Source: Lantana camara (taxonomy: Eukaryota; Streptophyta; Magnoliopsida; Lamiales; Verbenaceae). From it: 64,000 bases of DNA. Location of the stretch: contig CM074856.1 of the NCBI GenBank assembly GCA_037501455.1, positions 99,417,001 to 99,481,000 of the forward strand. Reading direction: 5' to 3'. A program made the position numbers and the translations under genes. This document shows positions 22,308 through 34,049 of the stretch, one piece after another; the stretch's first letter is position 1; every line of letters starts with the position of its first letter. The notes under the pieces are model-generated. The model searched no databases. It saw nothing but the letters and a program-made list of their open reading frames with translations, and had not been told where the DNA came from.

Positions 22308-23150
22308 ATGGTGCAGGAATCTGTATTTCCTAAATGCAACAACACTTTAAGATTTATATGAAAAGGGAAAAGACCATCACAGGCGGGGAAGCCTCAGGAA
22401 CTGGGTTTCCTCTTGTGCGTGGGTTCTTCCAGCTAGGATAACACCAAGAATGCAAGATGTAATGATGATGCAACTGATATGAAGCTTGGGAAGAGGCGGA
22501 GGAATGGAGGTATGAACCCAGAACAATGTGTGCAGTCTGTATCGTGGAGATGACTTGGGGGAGAAAGCATGTGTTCTCCCCTATTTATATGTTAGGGGTA
22601 GGGTAAATGGGTAAATCGACCGTGTGGTCCCAAACCTGTGTTACCCTAACACGTGGCAGCTCTTGAGGGCGTGAGAATGACGTTTCTGAAAAGGAGGCGG
22701 TGTGTCAGGTACAGGGTGCGCACTACCTTTGTGTCAGAGGTTATTGGCGAGGGTCTCGTGAGTGGAGGGTCCCGGATCCGTCTTATGAGGGTTCAGATCC
22801 ACCAAGTCGGTGGGGGATCATCCCCGAGCCGAAGTGACGCTCGAAGAATGCTCGGACGGGCTCCTCACGGCTCATGATCTTTGAGCGCCAAAACCCGAGC
22901 GACAAGGATATGGCCCTCGTGCGGGTGATTCCTTGAGAAAGGTAACCCTGAGGGCATAGGTGTGAGCGCAAAGCCTGCCGGCTCTGGCCCTTTACCAGAA
23001 TAGTTGGCCGAGGCCCAATGGCCTGTATTAGTTGGCAAGCGAGTGGGTTGGGTTGGCCCGCGAACCCATCAACGTAAGCGTATAGTCTTCAAGTCAATCG
23101 ATGGCGACACGTGGACGGCTCTGATACGTGCGCATTTCTGAGTATCATCA
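22306..23150 (-). mobile_element. Tat-lineage Gypsy element, 3' LTR
   Basis: An 845-bp LTR with ends TGATGATACTC...GCACCATCA on the minus strand, preceded on that strand by a polypurine tract. It has a TATA box at 22582-22589. It is nearly identical to 35696-36541; by hand I count about 11 mismatches and one single-base indel. TATAT lies at its left edge (22301-22305) and at 36542-36546, though the AT-rich site weakens that as evidence. Confidence 0.9.
22582..22589 (-). promoter_or_regulatory. TATA box of Tat LTR
   Basis: TATAAATA followed by GGGG on the minus strand, about 560 bases into the LTR: a typical U3/R boundary. Confidence 0.65.
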
Positions 23151-23166
23151 TTTTGCCCCCCAAATT
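23151..23166 (-). other. Polypurine tract of Tat element
   Basis: On the minus strand AATTTGGGGGGCAAAA ends directly at the LTR start TGATGATAC. This fixes the 3' LTR boundary and the element's orientation. Confidence 0.8.
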
Positions 23167-23446
23167 CTGTAGTAACGCTCGTACTGTAGAATTTAATAAG
23201 AACGGGGCCTTAAATTTTTGAATATCCGAGGGTCAAGCCATTGCTAGAGAAGTGACCGTCTGCCTTCTGTAACGGACACAGTCTGACACCGCATTAATTG
23301 ATGTCATGTCCGCATTTAATGCGGAGTGGGAACGTGGGCGCGTGCACTCCGGGAGACGTGAGGCGGTTAGCAAAAGTGGGGGGATTTCCTAGGCGGGAAA
23401 TGATTGCGTTTTGAATTTTCAGCCCTAATCAACGTAAATTCTTCCC

Positions 23447-23454
23447 TATAAATA
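23447..23454 (+). promoter_or_regulatory. TATA box of antisense ORF
   Basis: TATAAATA followed by GGGG on the plus strand, about 300 bases before the first good ATG (23745) of the plus-strand ORF. It suggests the antisense gene has its own promoter inside the retrotransposon. Confidence 0.6.
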
Positions 23455-23744
23455 GGGGTTTGTAGGGCTTTGGAACCTCTTTCACGCATTCAAAATCCTT
23501 CAAGCACATACGCAGCAAGAAATCTCTGTAATTTCTACAGATTCCGGCGAGCTTTTTCTCTTCAAATTTTAGGTAAAATTCCCTACCCTTCTTCTTATTT
23601 TCCTCGTGCTAACATTAGGTTTAGGTTGTGTGAGTGAAACCCTTGAGTGAAGAGCCACTGTCTACCATTGAACTTGTTTCAGATATTTTCTCCCTCCTTG
23701 AGTTCTCTGTTAGAAATCCCGTTTTCAAAAGTTGGAAAGTGAAC

Positions 23745-26611
23745 ATGGCCGGAAACCAAGCTGACGATTACGTAAGGGAGATTGAGGAGATGTCGGTGGG
23801 GAGCTCTTCCCCTCACGGCGATGTCCCCACAGCTGTTCCCCTGGCTAGGGCGTCCCCCAGTGAGGGGATTCCCATGGCGATCTCAGTGGCCCAGGCTCCG
23901 GCTGATGCCGGGGAAGAAGAGGTAGATGCTGCCGTTCAAGGGATGAACGAGCGTGCTCCTGGGGGGCTCGATAATCTCTTTGAAAAGATGGGCAACGTGA
24001 TGGAAATGCAAAGGCAGGGGGAGAGAGTATTCCCAGTACTGAATAGCGCTGTGAGACCCCAAGATCACAGGATCACAGTGGCTGTGATGGCTCCCGAGGG
24101 CGAAGCAGGGCCTTCCGGGCGCCAATTTGAGGCTGAACCCTCCAGAAGGCGCCATAGGAGAGGCAAGGAGCCTGTTACTCGAGTGAGGCAAGATAACCGC
24201 CATCAAACTGATAGATCTCCAGATGAGATTGAGAGTATTTTGACGCTCGACGATTTGGGGGATTTGAGGGCGAAAGCTTATTGGGATGAAGCAGTATTTC
24301 CCATGCGACTTCCTGAGGAGGGGGAGAGGGCCAACCGACCGCCGCCTGGGATGATGACGGTATATTGAGATGCAGTCCTGGCTGGGGGTTTAAGGTTCCC
24401 CATCTCGCCCGTCACTACCAACATCTATCACCACTTGAGGCTTTGCCCTTCACAAATTCTACCGAACGACATAGCACTAATCAACACTTTCGTGATTATG
24501 ATGGTTACGCTAGGTCGCGACCCCTCGATCGTCAATTTTGATAGCTTGATACAGGTGGCCCGCTCGCCGCGCTCATCACCTACGGACGGGTTTTATTATG
24601 CTCAGGCCAAGTCGGGTTTTAAGATGATAGATTCCCCATCCACTTCCTATGGCGAGCATCGGAAGGAAAAGTATTTTTTCGTGGGGGCTCCAGGGGGGAT
24701 TTTTAGGGTTCATCACCAGTGGTTGATACATGGCGAGGGTCCTTTGATTAGGGAAAGGACGAGGAATAAAGCTTTTGAGGATTGGGCACAGGGGTTAGCC
24801 TTCGAGATGAGGAGTGAGAAAAAGTGGATTAAGGCTGAAACCCTGGTGAAGAACGAGGGAGTGCTGTTTCGTTATGGCTTGTCTTGCCCTCCAGACATGA
24901 TACTCAACCCTCCAGCTGACATCATGGCCCTCGATGGTTAGATCCTAGGAACTAACTGCTCTAACTCTTAGAATAGCCTTCTAACTTGGTGTGATTGCCG
25001 TGTTTTTGCATCTGCGATCCAAGTAACCAATTTCTGACGCTCGCTTCTTCTTATTTGCAGGTGTCCAAATACTATCTCAAGGCATGAATGCTGAAGCTCT
25101 TTCCCGCATGTTGGGCGCCCAAGGACCCGCCGCCGACCCTCAACACCCGCAACCGCAGCAAAACCGCCCTCCCAATGCTCCGAGGGGGAGGGGAAACCGA
25201 CGAGGAGCCGGCCGAGGGCATAACAATGCTCGCGGGGGAGCAGGGAATGAGGCTCCCCTCAGAGGCCCTATTGAGGATCTGACAGTGGAGGGTACCCACG
25301 AGGCTACTCCTCCGCCGGTGGCCCCCGTGGGCCCAATTTCATTGAGTTCGAGCGGGTCACGGAACCGCTCGGGCGAGCACATCGTATACATGAAACCCTT
25401 CGGGCCGACCGCCAAGGGAAGAGAAAGAGGCTTCCGGATTCAATTCCCATTTCTGGCAAGGGGAAGGAGGTGGTAGTGGGGCACAGAGGCGAGGGTAGCG
25501 ACACTTCTTCATCAGAGGATGAAGATTTCTGGAAAATAGGCTGCAAGGGCGACTCTCGCAACAAGCGCCAGCGGACCGAGGGTCCGGTGCTTCTGAAAAA
25601 GAGCGCCTACTCCGTGAACCTCGTTTCTGACATCGTCGGGAAACTCCAATTTTCCGACGATCACGATAAGCTGAACGAGCATGACGCCGCTCGTGTTGCT
25701 GACGACGCTTGTCATGTCCTTCTGACAGTCAGTCCTTATCCCCCTCAGGAGATTCCCAACTTCCATTATTCCCATTTTAACGCTATTCTTTGCTTCTAAC
25801 TCTCCAGGAGGTAATCCCTAGGTTGAAGAATTTGCAGGGGCGAGCGCAGGCCTACTCCGAGCATAAGGCTAAATACAAGAAACTGCTGCGAATCTCTGAT
25901 CCCGTCCAACTGTAGGAGGACTACAACAACATTCACTCCCAACTGACTGCCGCCAACCTCCAGAAGGATCAACTGAGGGAGAATCTGCAGAAGGCGGATG
26001 CGGCCTATCTTACTCTTGACGAGCGTCATAGGGAGTTGAAGGTGGAACGCGACCAGCTGAGGGTAGAAAACAGGGAGTTGAGCACACAATTGACGGAGAG
26101 TACTCGCCAAAACGAGGATACTAAGAAGGCTCTCGCCGACTTGCAGGGGAAGGTGGAAGGGTTGGCGACGAAGGTTTCCTGGGACGCCATAATGAAGTTC
26201 GTGCATTCCAAAGCCTTCATGTTTGCCGCCAACATGCAGTGTTTCGACAACGCACGGCGCTTCTTCCACAAGGCCATCGGGCAAATGGTGAAGCTTGGCT
26301 TGGCTCCGGATAGCGCTCGGACTGACACGCGCCTGCGGATGGACCTGGATAAAAACTGTGAGCCCATGGTCCCCGACGATCCTACTGAGAGTTTGGCGGA
26401 GCCCGAGTATCAGGAATTGGTGGAAACGCTCCAGAGGGAGTTTATAGCTGCCAATAGAGGTCCTGAGCCTATCCAAATAGAAGATGAGGGCACCATTATG
26501 GATACTGCGGACGTAGAGGAACCTGGTGAGGCTCAAACTTCTGATGCACATATGTTGGCACCTGTTCCCCTTGCAACTGCTCCTCCCGAGCCCGACGCTC
26601 CGGCCCCTTGA
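23745..26611 (+). pseudogene. Antisense extra ORF of Tat element (Pfam 'Transposase_28'-like)
   Basis: A spliced gene on the strand opposite gag-pol, between integrase and the 3' LTR, where Tat elements such as Grande carry antisense ORFs. Exon 1 starts MAGNQADDYVREIEE and contains GGLRFPIS and LRLCPSQILPNDIALI, which match the plant domain annotated as putative gypsy-type transposon. An intron runs from about 24936 to 25060. Exon 2 encodes a Pro/Arg/Gly-rich and acidic serine stretch (SSSEDEDFW). A last exon (about 25808-26611) encodes a long coiled coil and an acidic tail. It is broken by TGA at 24366, a frameshift near 25420 and TAG at 25913-25915. Its function is not known for the family. 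Confidence 0.75.
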
Positions 26612-27671
26612 AGCTTCCCTGCCTGTTAATCCCTTGCCCTTGCCAGTTTAAATTCTTTTTCCCTTTTATGAACAATTCTATGTCTGTACTTAATCCTCCC
26701 GTCATTTCCTGAACACAGGGGGTTCCTTTATGTTGCTTTTCCATATATTCGAACTCCTTTTTTGACTGCATGAATGTCTGAATACTTTCTCTTATACTCG
26801 TGAATGGTGAATGATGTTATTTCATTACGCTCGCTGCTTTTATATTAATATCTCTTGTTTGAGCGTTCGCGATGGGCGTGTGGGTGCACGAGGGCGCTTT
26901 CTTTGAGGGTGCCCCGACATTCATCATAATGTGCCATCAGTTTAAAGCTTGGCAGCGTCTGGCGATTTGAGGGGCGTAGAAACGGGTGCAAGGGTGTTTC
27001 CCATGGATGTTCCCTGGCCGTATTCGTAATGAGGCTCGGATTTGAACTTAGGAAACCTTTAGGGATTTACCTAAGTATTAGCCCAATAATGTGCACCCTC
27101 GTTTCGGATGCTCCAATGAGTTGTACGCACCTTAGAAATCAGCCGTAGGATTTGCTAAGTGTGGGAAAGAATAGAGCGTAACCGTGGGGTTAGCGTCGTT
27201 TCGAGGGACCAATTAAAGAATTGGTCCGGGATCCAATACTTTATGAGTGTGCTTTTACTCAATAAGTTGAGGGTCATCGGGGTTTTTAGGAGCGCGAGCT
27301 GGAGTGGCGAGCACTCAACTGGCGTAAATTAAGCATTATGCTCCCCGTTTTTCGACATGCTCATTTTTCAGGACTTTATCTACTTACAAATCGTTCAAAC
27401 TGTTCCGGGTGGATGGTTATCAACACCTAGATAGTGTCGCTTTGAAACGATTGATGTATCGCGTGGGCCATTCGACGTGGAGGATGCTCGACACGGAGTA
27501 GGCCTCTCGTCGCTCGAATCATTTGATCAAATAGGAAAGCAAACAAATAGCAAAAATAAAGAACTAAATACTTACTATTGTATAAACGCATTTTTGAAAT
27601 GATTACAGCATGCTTTCCGTCAAAGGAAAGCACTCCATACCGCAGGCGGGCAATTACAAAGGAACCAATGT
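26612..27671. other. Tat spacer between antisense ORF and integrase
   Basis: About 1 kb between two convergently transcribed genes. I find no coding motif. It probably holds the 3' ends of both transcripts. Confidence 0.5.
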
Positions 27672-28637
27672 TTACACGTAGAACCTTCTAAGGTTACATG
27701 CATTCCATGGCCTAGGGAGCCGCTCGCCTTGCAAAGTTTCAAATAGGTAGGTATTGTTTGCTAGTACCTGGATGACTTTGAAGGGGCCCTCCCAATTGGG
27801 GTCCAACTTACCCACATGTTTGGAGACTTCAACTTTTTTGAGGACCAAGTCCCCTAGCTGGAAAGTCCTCTCCTTAACACGTTTGTTGTACTGGCGGGCG
27901 CCGGTCGCTTTGTATTTGTGGATACGTGCCCAAGCAGTATTCCTCTTCTCATCCAACAAATCTAACTCTAGCGCCCGATTGGCTTCATTAGCAGCAGGCT
28001 CGAAATAGGCAACGCGTACGGATTCTTGAGCGATTTTCGCAGGTATCATAGCCTCGGAGCCATAGACGAGGGAGTAGGGGGTTTCCCCCGTTGCCACTCG
28101 CGGGGTAGTACGGTACGCCCACAAGGCTCCCTGAAGTTCTTCAGCCCATTCGCCCTTCTTACTCTCGAGCATCGTCTTCAGATGCTGGAGTATAGTTCTA
28201 TTGGTTACTTCCGCTTGACCGTTGGCCTGAGGGTGACCCACGGAAGTGAAACGTTGTTCAATCCCAAGTTCGTAGCACCAATCCCGCGTGTCAACGACGA
28301 TGAATTGGGATCCATTGTCTGAGATGAGTACTCTCGGGATGCCGTATCTACAAATGATGTTCTTCCAAATGAAATCCCTCACAACCTTGAACGTTATTTT
28401 CGCGACTGCTTCAGCTTCGGCCCATTTAGTGAAGTAATCCACAACGAGTATTACGAATTTCTTCTGTCCGGCCGCCATCGGGAGGGGCCCCACAATATCG
28501 ATGCCCCACTGATCAAAGGGCCACCAAACGTCAATAGGAATCATTTGGGCTGCCGGCAGCTGAGGGGTGTTAGAGTGAAATTGGCACTTAGAACATTTTT
28601 TGGAGTAGCTAATGGCATCCTGCAACACCGAGGGCTA
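27672..28637 (-). pseudogene. Tat integrase
   Basis: Integrase inserts the cDNA into the genome. The zinc-binding half is split by the stop: the HSGSCGNHSGGR histidines lie upstream and CSKCQ downstream of TAG at 28635-28637, where the family normally has W (GYYWP). The catalytic core is complete: D in QWGIDIVGPLP, D in ISDNGSQF, E in NGQAEVTNRTI. The C-terminal part includes GDLVLKK and LDPNWEGPFKV and ends at RRFYV. About 318 residues follow the stop. I see no chromodomain, as expected for Tat. The single stop separates it from RNase H in the same polyprotein. Confidence 0.92.
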
Positions 28638-29905
28638 GTAAAACCCACTCCTTAAGACTTTCTTTGCCAAGATCCGACCGCCCGAGTGGTTCCCGCAACT
28701 TCCACTGTGTACATGTTCTAGAACTTCCTTGGCCTGCGAGGGTCTCAAGCATCTCATCGGCGGGCCCTGAAAGGATCGCTTGAATAGCCGACCCTCGGTA
28801 TCCAACGAGAAACGAGGGGCTTTGTTTCTGATTTTCCGAGCTTTAACTTTGTCGCTTGGGCTGGTCCCATCCCGGAGGAATCTGATAATTTCGTCGAGCC
28901 AACAGGGCTCGGAAGGGTCAATCATATTCACTTCCTTCGAAGGTCCGCTTCTACTTATCAGCGGCTCCTCAGTTCTATGAAACGTAACAGCACGCTTGCT
29001 AAATCCATCCAGGGCGGATGCGAACTTTGAGAGAGCATCAGCACGTTCGTTTTCTGCCCTTGGGACTTGCAAAAGGTGAAACTCCCTGAACTTGGCTATC
29101 ACCTCCTTGGCGCTCGTCAGATACTGCACCATGGTAGCTTCTCGAGCCTCATAAGAGCCGCTAATTTGACTCGCGATCAACTGCGAGTCCACACAAGCAG
29201 TGACCCGAGTGGCACCATTTTGGAGCGCGATCCTTAGCCCTTGGATGAGGGCTTCATATTTAGCTTCGTTGTTGGTGACTTGGAATGCCAGCTTGATGGC
29301 ATAGTCAACTTCAACTCCAAGAGGGTCTCTGAGGGTCACCCCGGCTCCCCCCCCTTGTGAGGTCGAGGAGCCATCAGTGTGCTGCAGCCATAGACTATCC
29401 TCTGCTGAGGGCTTAGTATCTAAGTTGAAACGCTCCACCAATAGGTCGGCCACGGCCTGAGCTTGTATCGCAGTGCGAGGCTCAAAGGTGATGTCGAATT
29501 GACTAAGCTCGATTGACCATTTAATTAATCTCCCTGAGACGTCCGGCTTTGTGAGCACTTGTTTGAGGGGCTGATCTGTAAGCACCAAGATAGAATGCGC
29601 TTGGAAATAAGGCCTTAGCTTCCGAGAGGCGTTAACGAGCGCAAAAGCCAATTTCTCTATTTCCATGTATCTTTTCTCCGCTCCCTGTAGAGTCTTGCTC
29701 AGATAATACACCGGCATATGTTTACGCTCGCGAACAGCAACCAGGACCGCGCTCGTTGCTTCAAGGGAAACTGATAGATAGACAAACAAGTTCTCCCCCG
29801 GGTTAGGTTTGGTCAACAAAAGCGCACTCGAAAGGTACTGCTTCATGTCCTGCAGAGCCTTTTCGCAGTCCCCGCTCCAGGTAAAGTTACGAGCGTTGCG
29901 CAGAA
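28638..29905 (-). pseudogene. Tat RNase H and second (archaeal-type) RNase H
   Basis: The RT C-terminus and first RNase H come first (VSLEATSAVLVAV, YYLSKTLQGAEKRYMEIEK). After a linker follows a second RNase H: LQHTDGSSTSQGGGAGV, NNEAKYEALIQGLRIAL, VDSQLIASQISG and RAENERADALSKFA, with D, E, D and D in the catalytic positions. A dual RNase H is diagnostic of the Tat lineage among Gypsy elements. A one-base frameshift near 29905 separates this frame from the RT frame. The frame ends at the TAG that precedes the integrase frame. Confidence 0.9.
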
Positions 29906-32020
29906 TTTGAAGAAGGGCAGATTCCTGTCCGCTGAGCGGGAGATAAACCTATTCAATGAAATGATCTTACCCACAAGCACCTGGACCTCTCTCAGATTGC
30001 TAGGGGAGGGTATGTCTAGGATTGCTTTAATCTTTTCTGGATTTGCTTCTATACCCCGTTGGCTGACCATGTACCCCAAAAACTTGCCACCCCGCACACC
30101 GAATGTGCACTTGGAGGGATTCAGTTTCATACCATAACAACGCAAGATGTTGAACGCTCGTTTGAGGTCTTCCAGATGAGAATACTGGTGCTCGCTTTTA
30201 ACGATCATGTCATCGACATACACTTCCATGGACTTTCCGATCTCATACTCGAACATTCTGTTGACGAGACATTGGTATGTCGCTCCTGCATTTTTGAGCC
30301 CGAAGGGCATAACCTTGAAGCAATAAACACCCATATGAACCACGAACGCAGTTTTCGGACGATCCTCCAGAGCCATAAATATCTGATAATATCCTTGGAA
30401 AGCGTCCATCATGCTCATAAGTTCACACCCAGCGGTCGAATCCACCAACTGATCAATTCTAGGCAAGGGGTACGGATCCTTGGGACACGCCTTGTTGAGG
30501 TCCGTGAAGTCATTGGACATACGCCATTTGTTGGCGCTCTTCGGAACGAGCACCACATTGCAAAGCCATTCGGGATATAGAATTTCTTCTATGTACTGAG
30601 CATCAAGCAGTTTATTGACTTCCTCTTCTATGACCTGCTTTCGGAACCCATGAACGTCTCTCTTCTTTTGCTTTATAGGTTTGAAGGCCGGATCCACGTT
30701 CAGCCAGTGGACAATAACGCTCGGATCTATGCCAGTGAGATCGGAAGCCTTCCGAGCAAAGACATCAATATTTTCTCGCAAGAAGTCAATCATCATAATC
30801 TGAGAGGGACCGTCGAGGCTGGAACCTATTTGCGTGGTCTTATCTGGATTCCCTGGCTCCAATTCGATGGTCAGGAAGTTCTCCGTAGGTTCCACCCGTA
30901 CTTCAGGCCTCGGCTGTTCGAGCGCTCGCTTCTTGCCAGTAATTCCCCTACTGGTATCTCCCGAGGGTATATGATCCTCGTCTTCCGAGGAGGAAACTCC
31001 AACCTCCCCGAGGGGCGAATTCTCCGCCTCCACTGGTCTGTCCATGGCCCTCTTCTTGTTCTTCTTCTTATAGAGCTTGGCCCTCTTGCGCTCAGGGCCA
31101 TCTTCATCTAATTTGGGGAAGTCAACAGACTTTTTGGTGGAACCTGCTTGGGTAGGCTGTTTGGGCTTGTGGCTCCGAAGGGAAAGTATGTAGCACTCCC
31201 AAGCTTCCTTAACATTACACAGTACTTCCCCGGTACCCTCGGGGGTGGGAAACTTAACTTTTTGATGATAGGTGGAAATTACAGCTTTAAAGTCGACGAG
31301 GGCTGGGCGCCCAATGATGATGTTGTATGGTAGGTCCACTTCGACCACCACATAGAGAACATTTAGAGTTTTTCGCTGTGGGGCGTGACCGAAAGAGGTG
31401 GCCAAGCGAATTTGTCCACGAGGGACGATCTCGGAACCCCCAAAGCCAACGAGGGCTGTTCTGAGGGGTTCGAGAGGGATGTTGGTGATGTTCATCTTTT
31501 GGAACGTGGAATAAGGTAAAACATTCACGGAGCTTCCACTATCAATCAAGACCCTCTTTGCAACATGATTGTAAACGTCTAAGCTAACCACCATGGGGCA
31601 GTCAGAGGTTTCACCGACCCCATGGGGTGTTACAATGTGCTCTAAATCTTTTTCTGTGAATCCTACGCCCTCATCCTTCTCCGAGCGTGATGGTTGATCA
31701 ATAGAGAGCACCGGCTTGGGCTGGGAAGATCTTTGGTCATAGCTTCGAATGTAGCGACGTCGGGAAGCGTTAGAGTCACCCCCCGAGGGTCCTTCGGTGA
31801 TCATGTGAATGACCGCGAATGGTTGATTTTCCATGTCTGAGGCTTTCCCTTTCCCCCGGTCGCTGGACTCGGTGTGACGGTGACGCGGGCTCCGAGAGTG
31901 AGAACGGCTTCTCCCCCGCGCATGAGCTCGCTCCGCACAGTGCTCGTCATACTTCTCCAACACCTTTACAAACTCCTTAAGGTGCCCCCCAGCGATCAAC
32001 CTCTGAATCTCCCTTTCTAG
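29843..32020 (-). pseudogene. Tat gag C-terminus, protease and reverse transcriptase
   Basis: One frame of about 718 residues. The protease active site is VLIDSGSSVNVLP (Asp about residue 153). RT motifs follow: WRMSNDFTDLNKACPKD, MSMMDAFQGYYQI, KTAFVVHMG, MPFGLKNAGATYQ, and the catalytic YVDD (about residues 594-597), then KCTFGV and KFLGYMVS. The RT core looks intact. The frame is joined to gag upstream only through a TAG at 32021 (Q in relatives) and loses the pol frame near 29905 by a single-base deletion. Confidence 0.92.
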
Positions 32021-32939
32021 CTAATGACATTCACTGGTGTCATGCCCTTTCGGTTTGTGGAAAGCGCAGTACTTTCCCGAGCGCTTCTGAGCCTCGGTTT
32101 CTCTCAACTTAGACGGCCTCTTAAACAGCTTTTTATCCGCCATGGCATAAACTTCAGCAATAGAGCGGTTGAGAGGAATGCGCTCGAACCTCCGAGGGGG
32201 TGGAGAGTTTCGTCGGGTGGAAACTGGGCTACGGCGGCGACCCCTGTTAGAATCCGTCCGGTCCTCGGGTACCCTTGCAATGTACATATCCTCGAGAGTA
32301 AAGAAAGAGTCCGCAATTTCCCTAATCTCCATCAGCGAGCGTGGCTTTTTCTTGGCCACCTCTTCCACAAATTCCTTGCTGACGTAATGCTTCATGTTGA
32401 TAGCTCCAAACAGAACATGCCTCAAGAAGTCCATAGAGGGCTTTTCTACCAACAAGATCTCCTTGTTGAATCTTCCCATGAACGACCGTAAAGTTTCGTT
32501 CGGCCCTTGGACCAAACTGTAAAGAGCGGTCGCAGCTGGGGCTGGAGCCTTCAAAGAGTTGAAGTGACTGATGAAAGTGTCAGTCAGGTCATAGTATCCT
32601 CGGATTTAGCGTGGAGGGAGCTTTTTGTACCAATCCTGGGCCATTCCTACGAGGGACGTTACAAACACCTTGGCCCAGTAGTTGAGGGGGTGATCACATA
32701 AATGCATCAAGTGCACAAAATGATCCAGATGCTCGGCCGGATCCGTGGTTCCGTCATACCTGTTGACGGACGTAGGGATTTTGCCTTTTCCCGCACGAGT
32801 CATTAGCACCTCCTCGATGAGGGGAGAATCGCCCGTCGCGATCCGGTAATCCCTGTCTTCCGGGTCTTCGGGGCTGGCTTCCCTTCATCGACGAGAGATG
32901 GGGCTTCGTGGTCTGCGAGCATCTCTGGCCCTGGACCTC
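32021..32939 (-). pseudogene. Tat gag, N-terminally truncated
   Basis: Gag forms the virus-like particle. Family motifs are YDGTTDPAEHL, TSLVGMAQDWYKKLPP, FNSLKAPAPAATALYSLVQGPNETLRSFMGRF in pieces, and the zinc-knuckle-like YCAFHKPKGHDTSEC. There are stops in the frame at 32885-32887 (TGA), 32606-32608 (TAA) and 32021-32023 (TAG). The N-terminus, leader and PBS are missing: at 32939/32940 the sequence switches to a copy of LTR-F. There is no usable start codon, so this gene cannot function. Confidence 0.9.
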
Positions 32940-34049
32940 TGGAAATGCAACGAATTGAGCCATTAATCGATCAAAACCCCGGCAAGACCAGAAACCCCCA
33001 AAATTAACCACAAAGCTTTCAAAACTCAAAGGTTCATCAATGGAGGAGCATAAATCTCGGTTCACACATGAAATACAAGGTAAGTAATAGATTAAGAATA
33101 CAACAAGGGTCACGTAACACTTCACGGATCAAGAATCGGATAAAAAACGAGCAAGAAATCACCAAAATAAAACAAACCCGTAACTATTCACATGCTCAAC
33201 CAAAACAGCCCCAAAACACCATGAATGCAAGAAAAAGAGGTCTCAAATGAAAGGGGAGAAGATGTACATCAATAATATGTGCTTACCTCTTCGATTTGAT
33301 GAAGAATAGAGGTCAAACGAGCTCAAAATCCGGCTTGGGTGAATAGTGGCGGAATCCCTTTCTCTCTTCTCTTCCCCTGCTCTCTCTCGGTTCTGGAACT
33401 TCTGAAAGAGGGAAATGAGAAAGTGGGGTGGTAGGTGGGTGAGTTAGGAAGAAATAGGTTCAAGAATCGGGTCATTCGGTCAAGAAACGAATAAATTACG
33501 GGCAAAACGGTAAATGGGTGGTAAATCTGCGCGAGGATCACGTTTCGGGCGAAATTCGGAGGATCAAACGGGCTTAGAAAAATACAAGGATAAGTTCCTT
33601 AGCTCCCAATCTTCGTTACGAGTCCAGCGTCACTTCCGGAATTCAAATCCGAATTCCCAAGCTCAAGATATAAATTCTGAAACACAAGGCGCGCTAAAAC
33701 TAGTTAGGCCCTCATGTCCCTAACAAATAAAATATGGTGCGTTACCATATCAAACAAGCCCGAAAACTTAAACGAGCACATAATTGAATTCATAACACGT
33801 ATAATTCATGCATATTGAATTTTCACGAAATTTCGAAACGAGTTGAAACTCAAACGAATTAAAAACAAGTTTAAAAACTTAAAAACGTTTAATTATTAAA
33901 ATTTATAAATATATCAATTAATTCAAATAAATTCAAATAATCACATAGTCATTAAAATAACACGTATTTGCATAATTAAAATATTTTAAATGCGCATATA
34001 AGAATATAGAAGTGGCGTACCTGTACGGGCGAGCGAGCGGGATGTTACT
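32940..34049 (-). mobile_element. Duplicated part of LTR-F
   Basis: A second copy of 19520-20629. By hand I count about 17 mismatches over about 1110 bp. It begins abruptly next to truncated gag and so is not a normal LTR-to-internal junction. Confidence 0.9.

Noticed and set aside
27672..32939. Endogenous virus
   Set aside because: Domain order and the dual RNase H are those of plant Tat Gypsy elements; no envelope or movement protein is seen.
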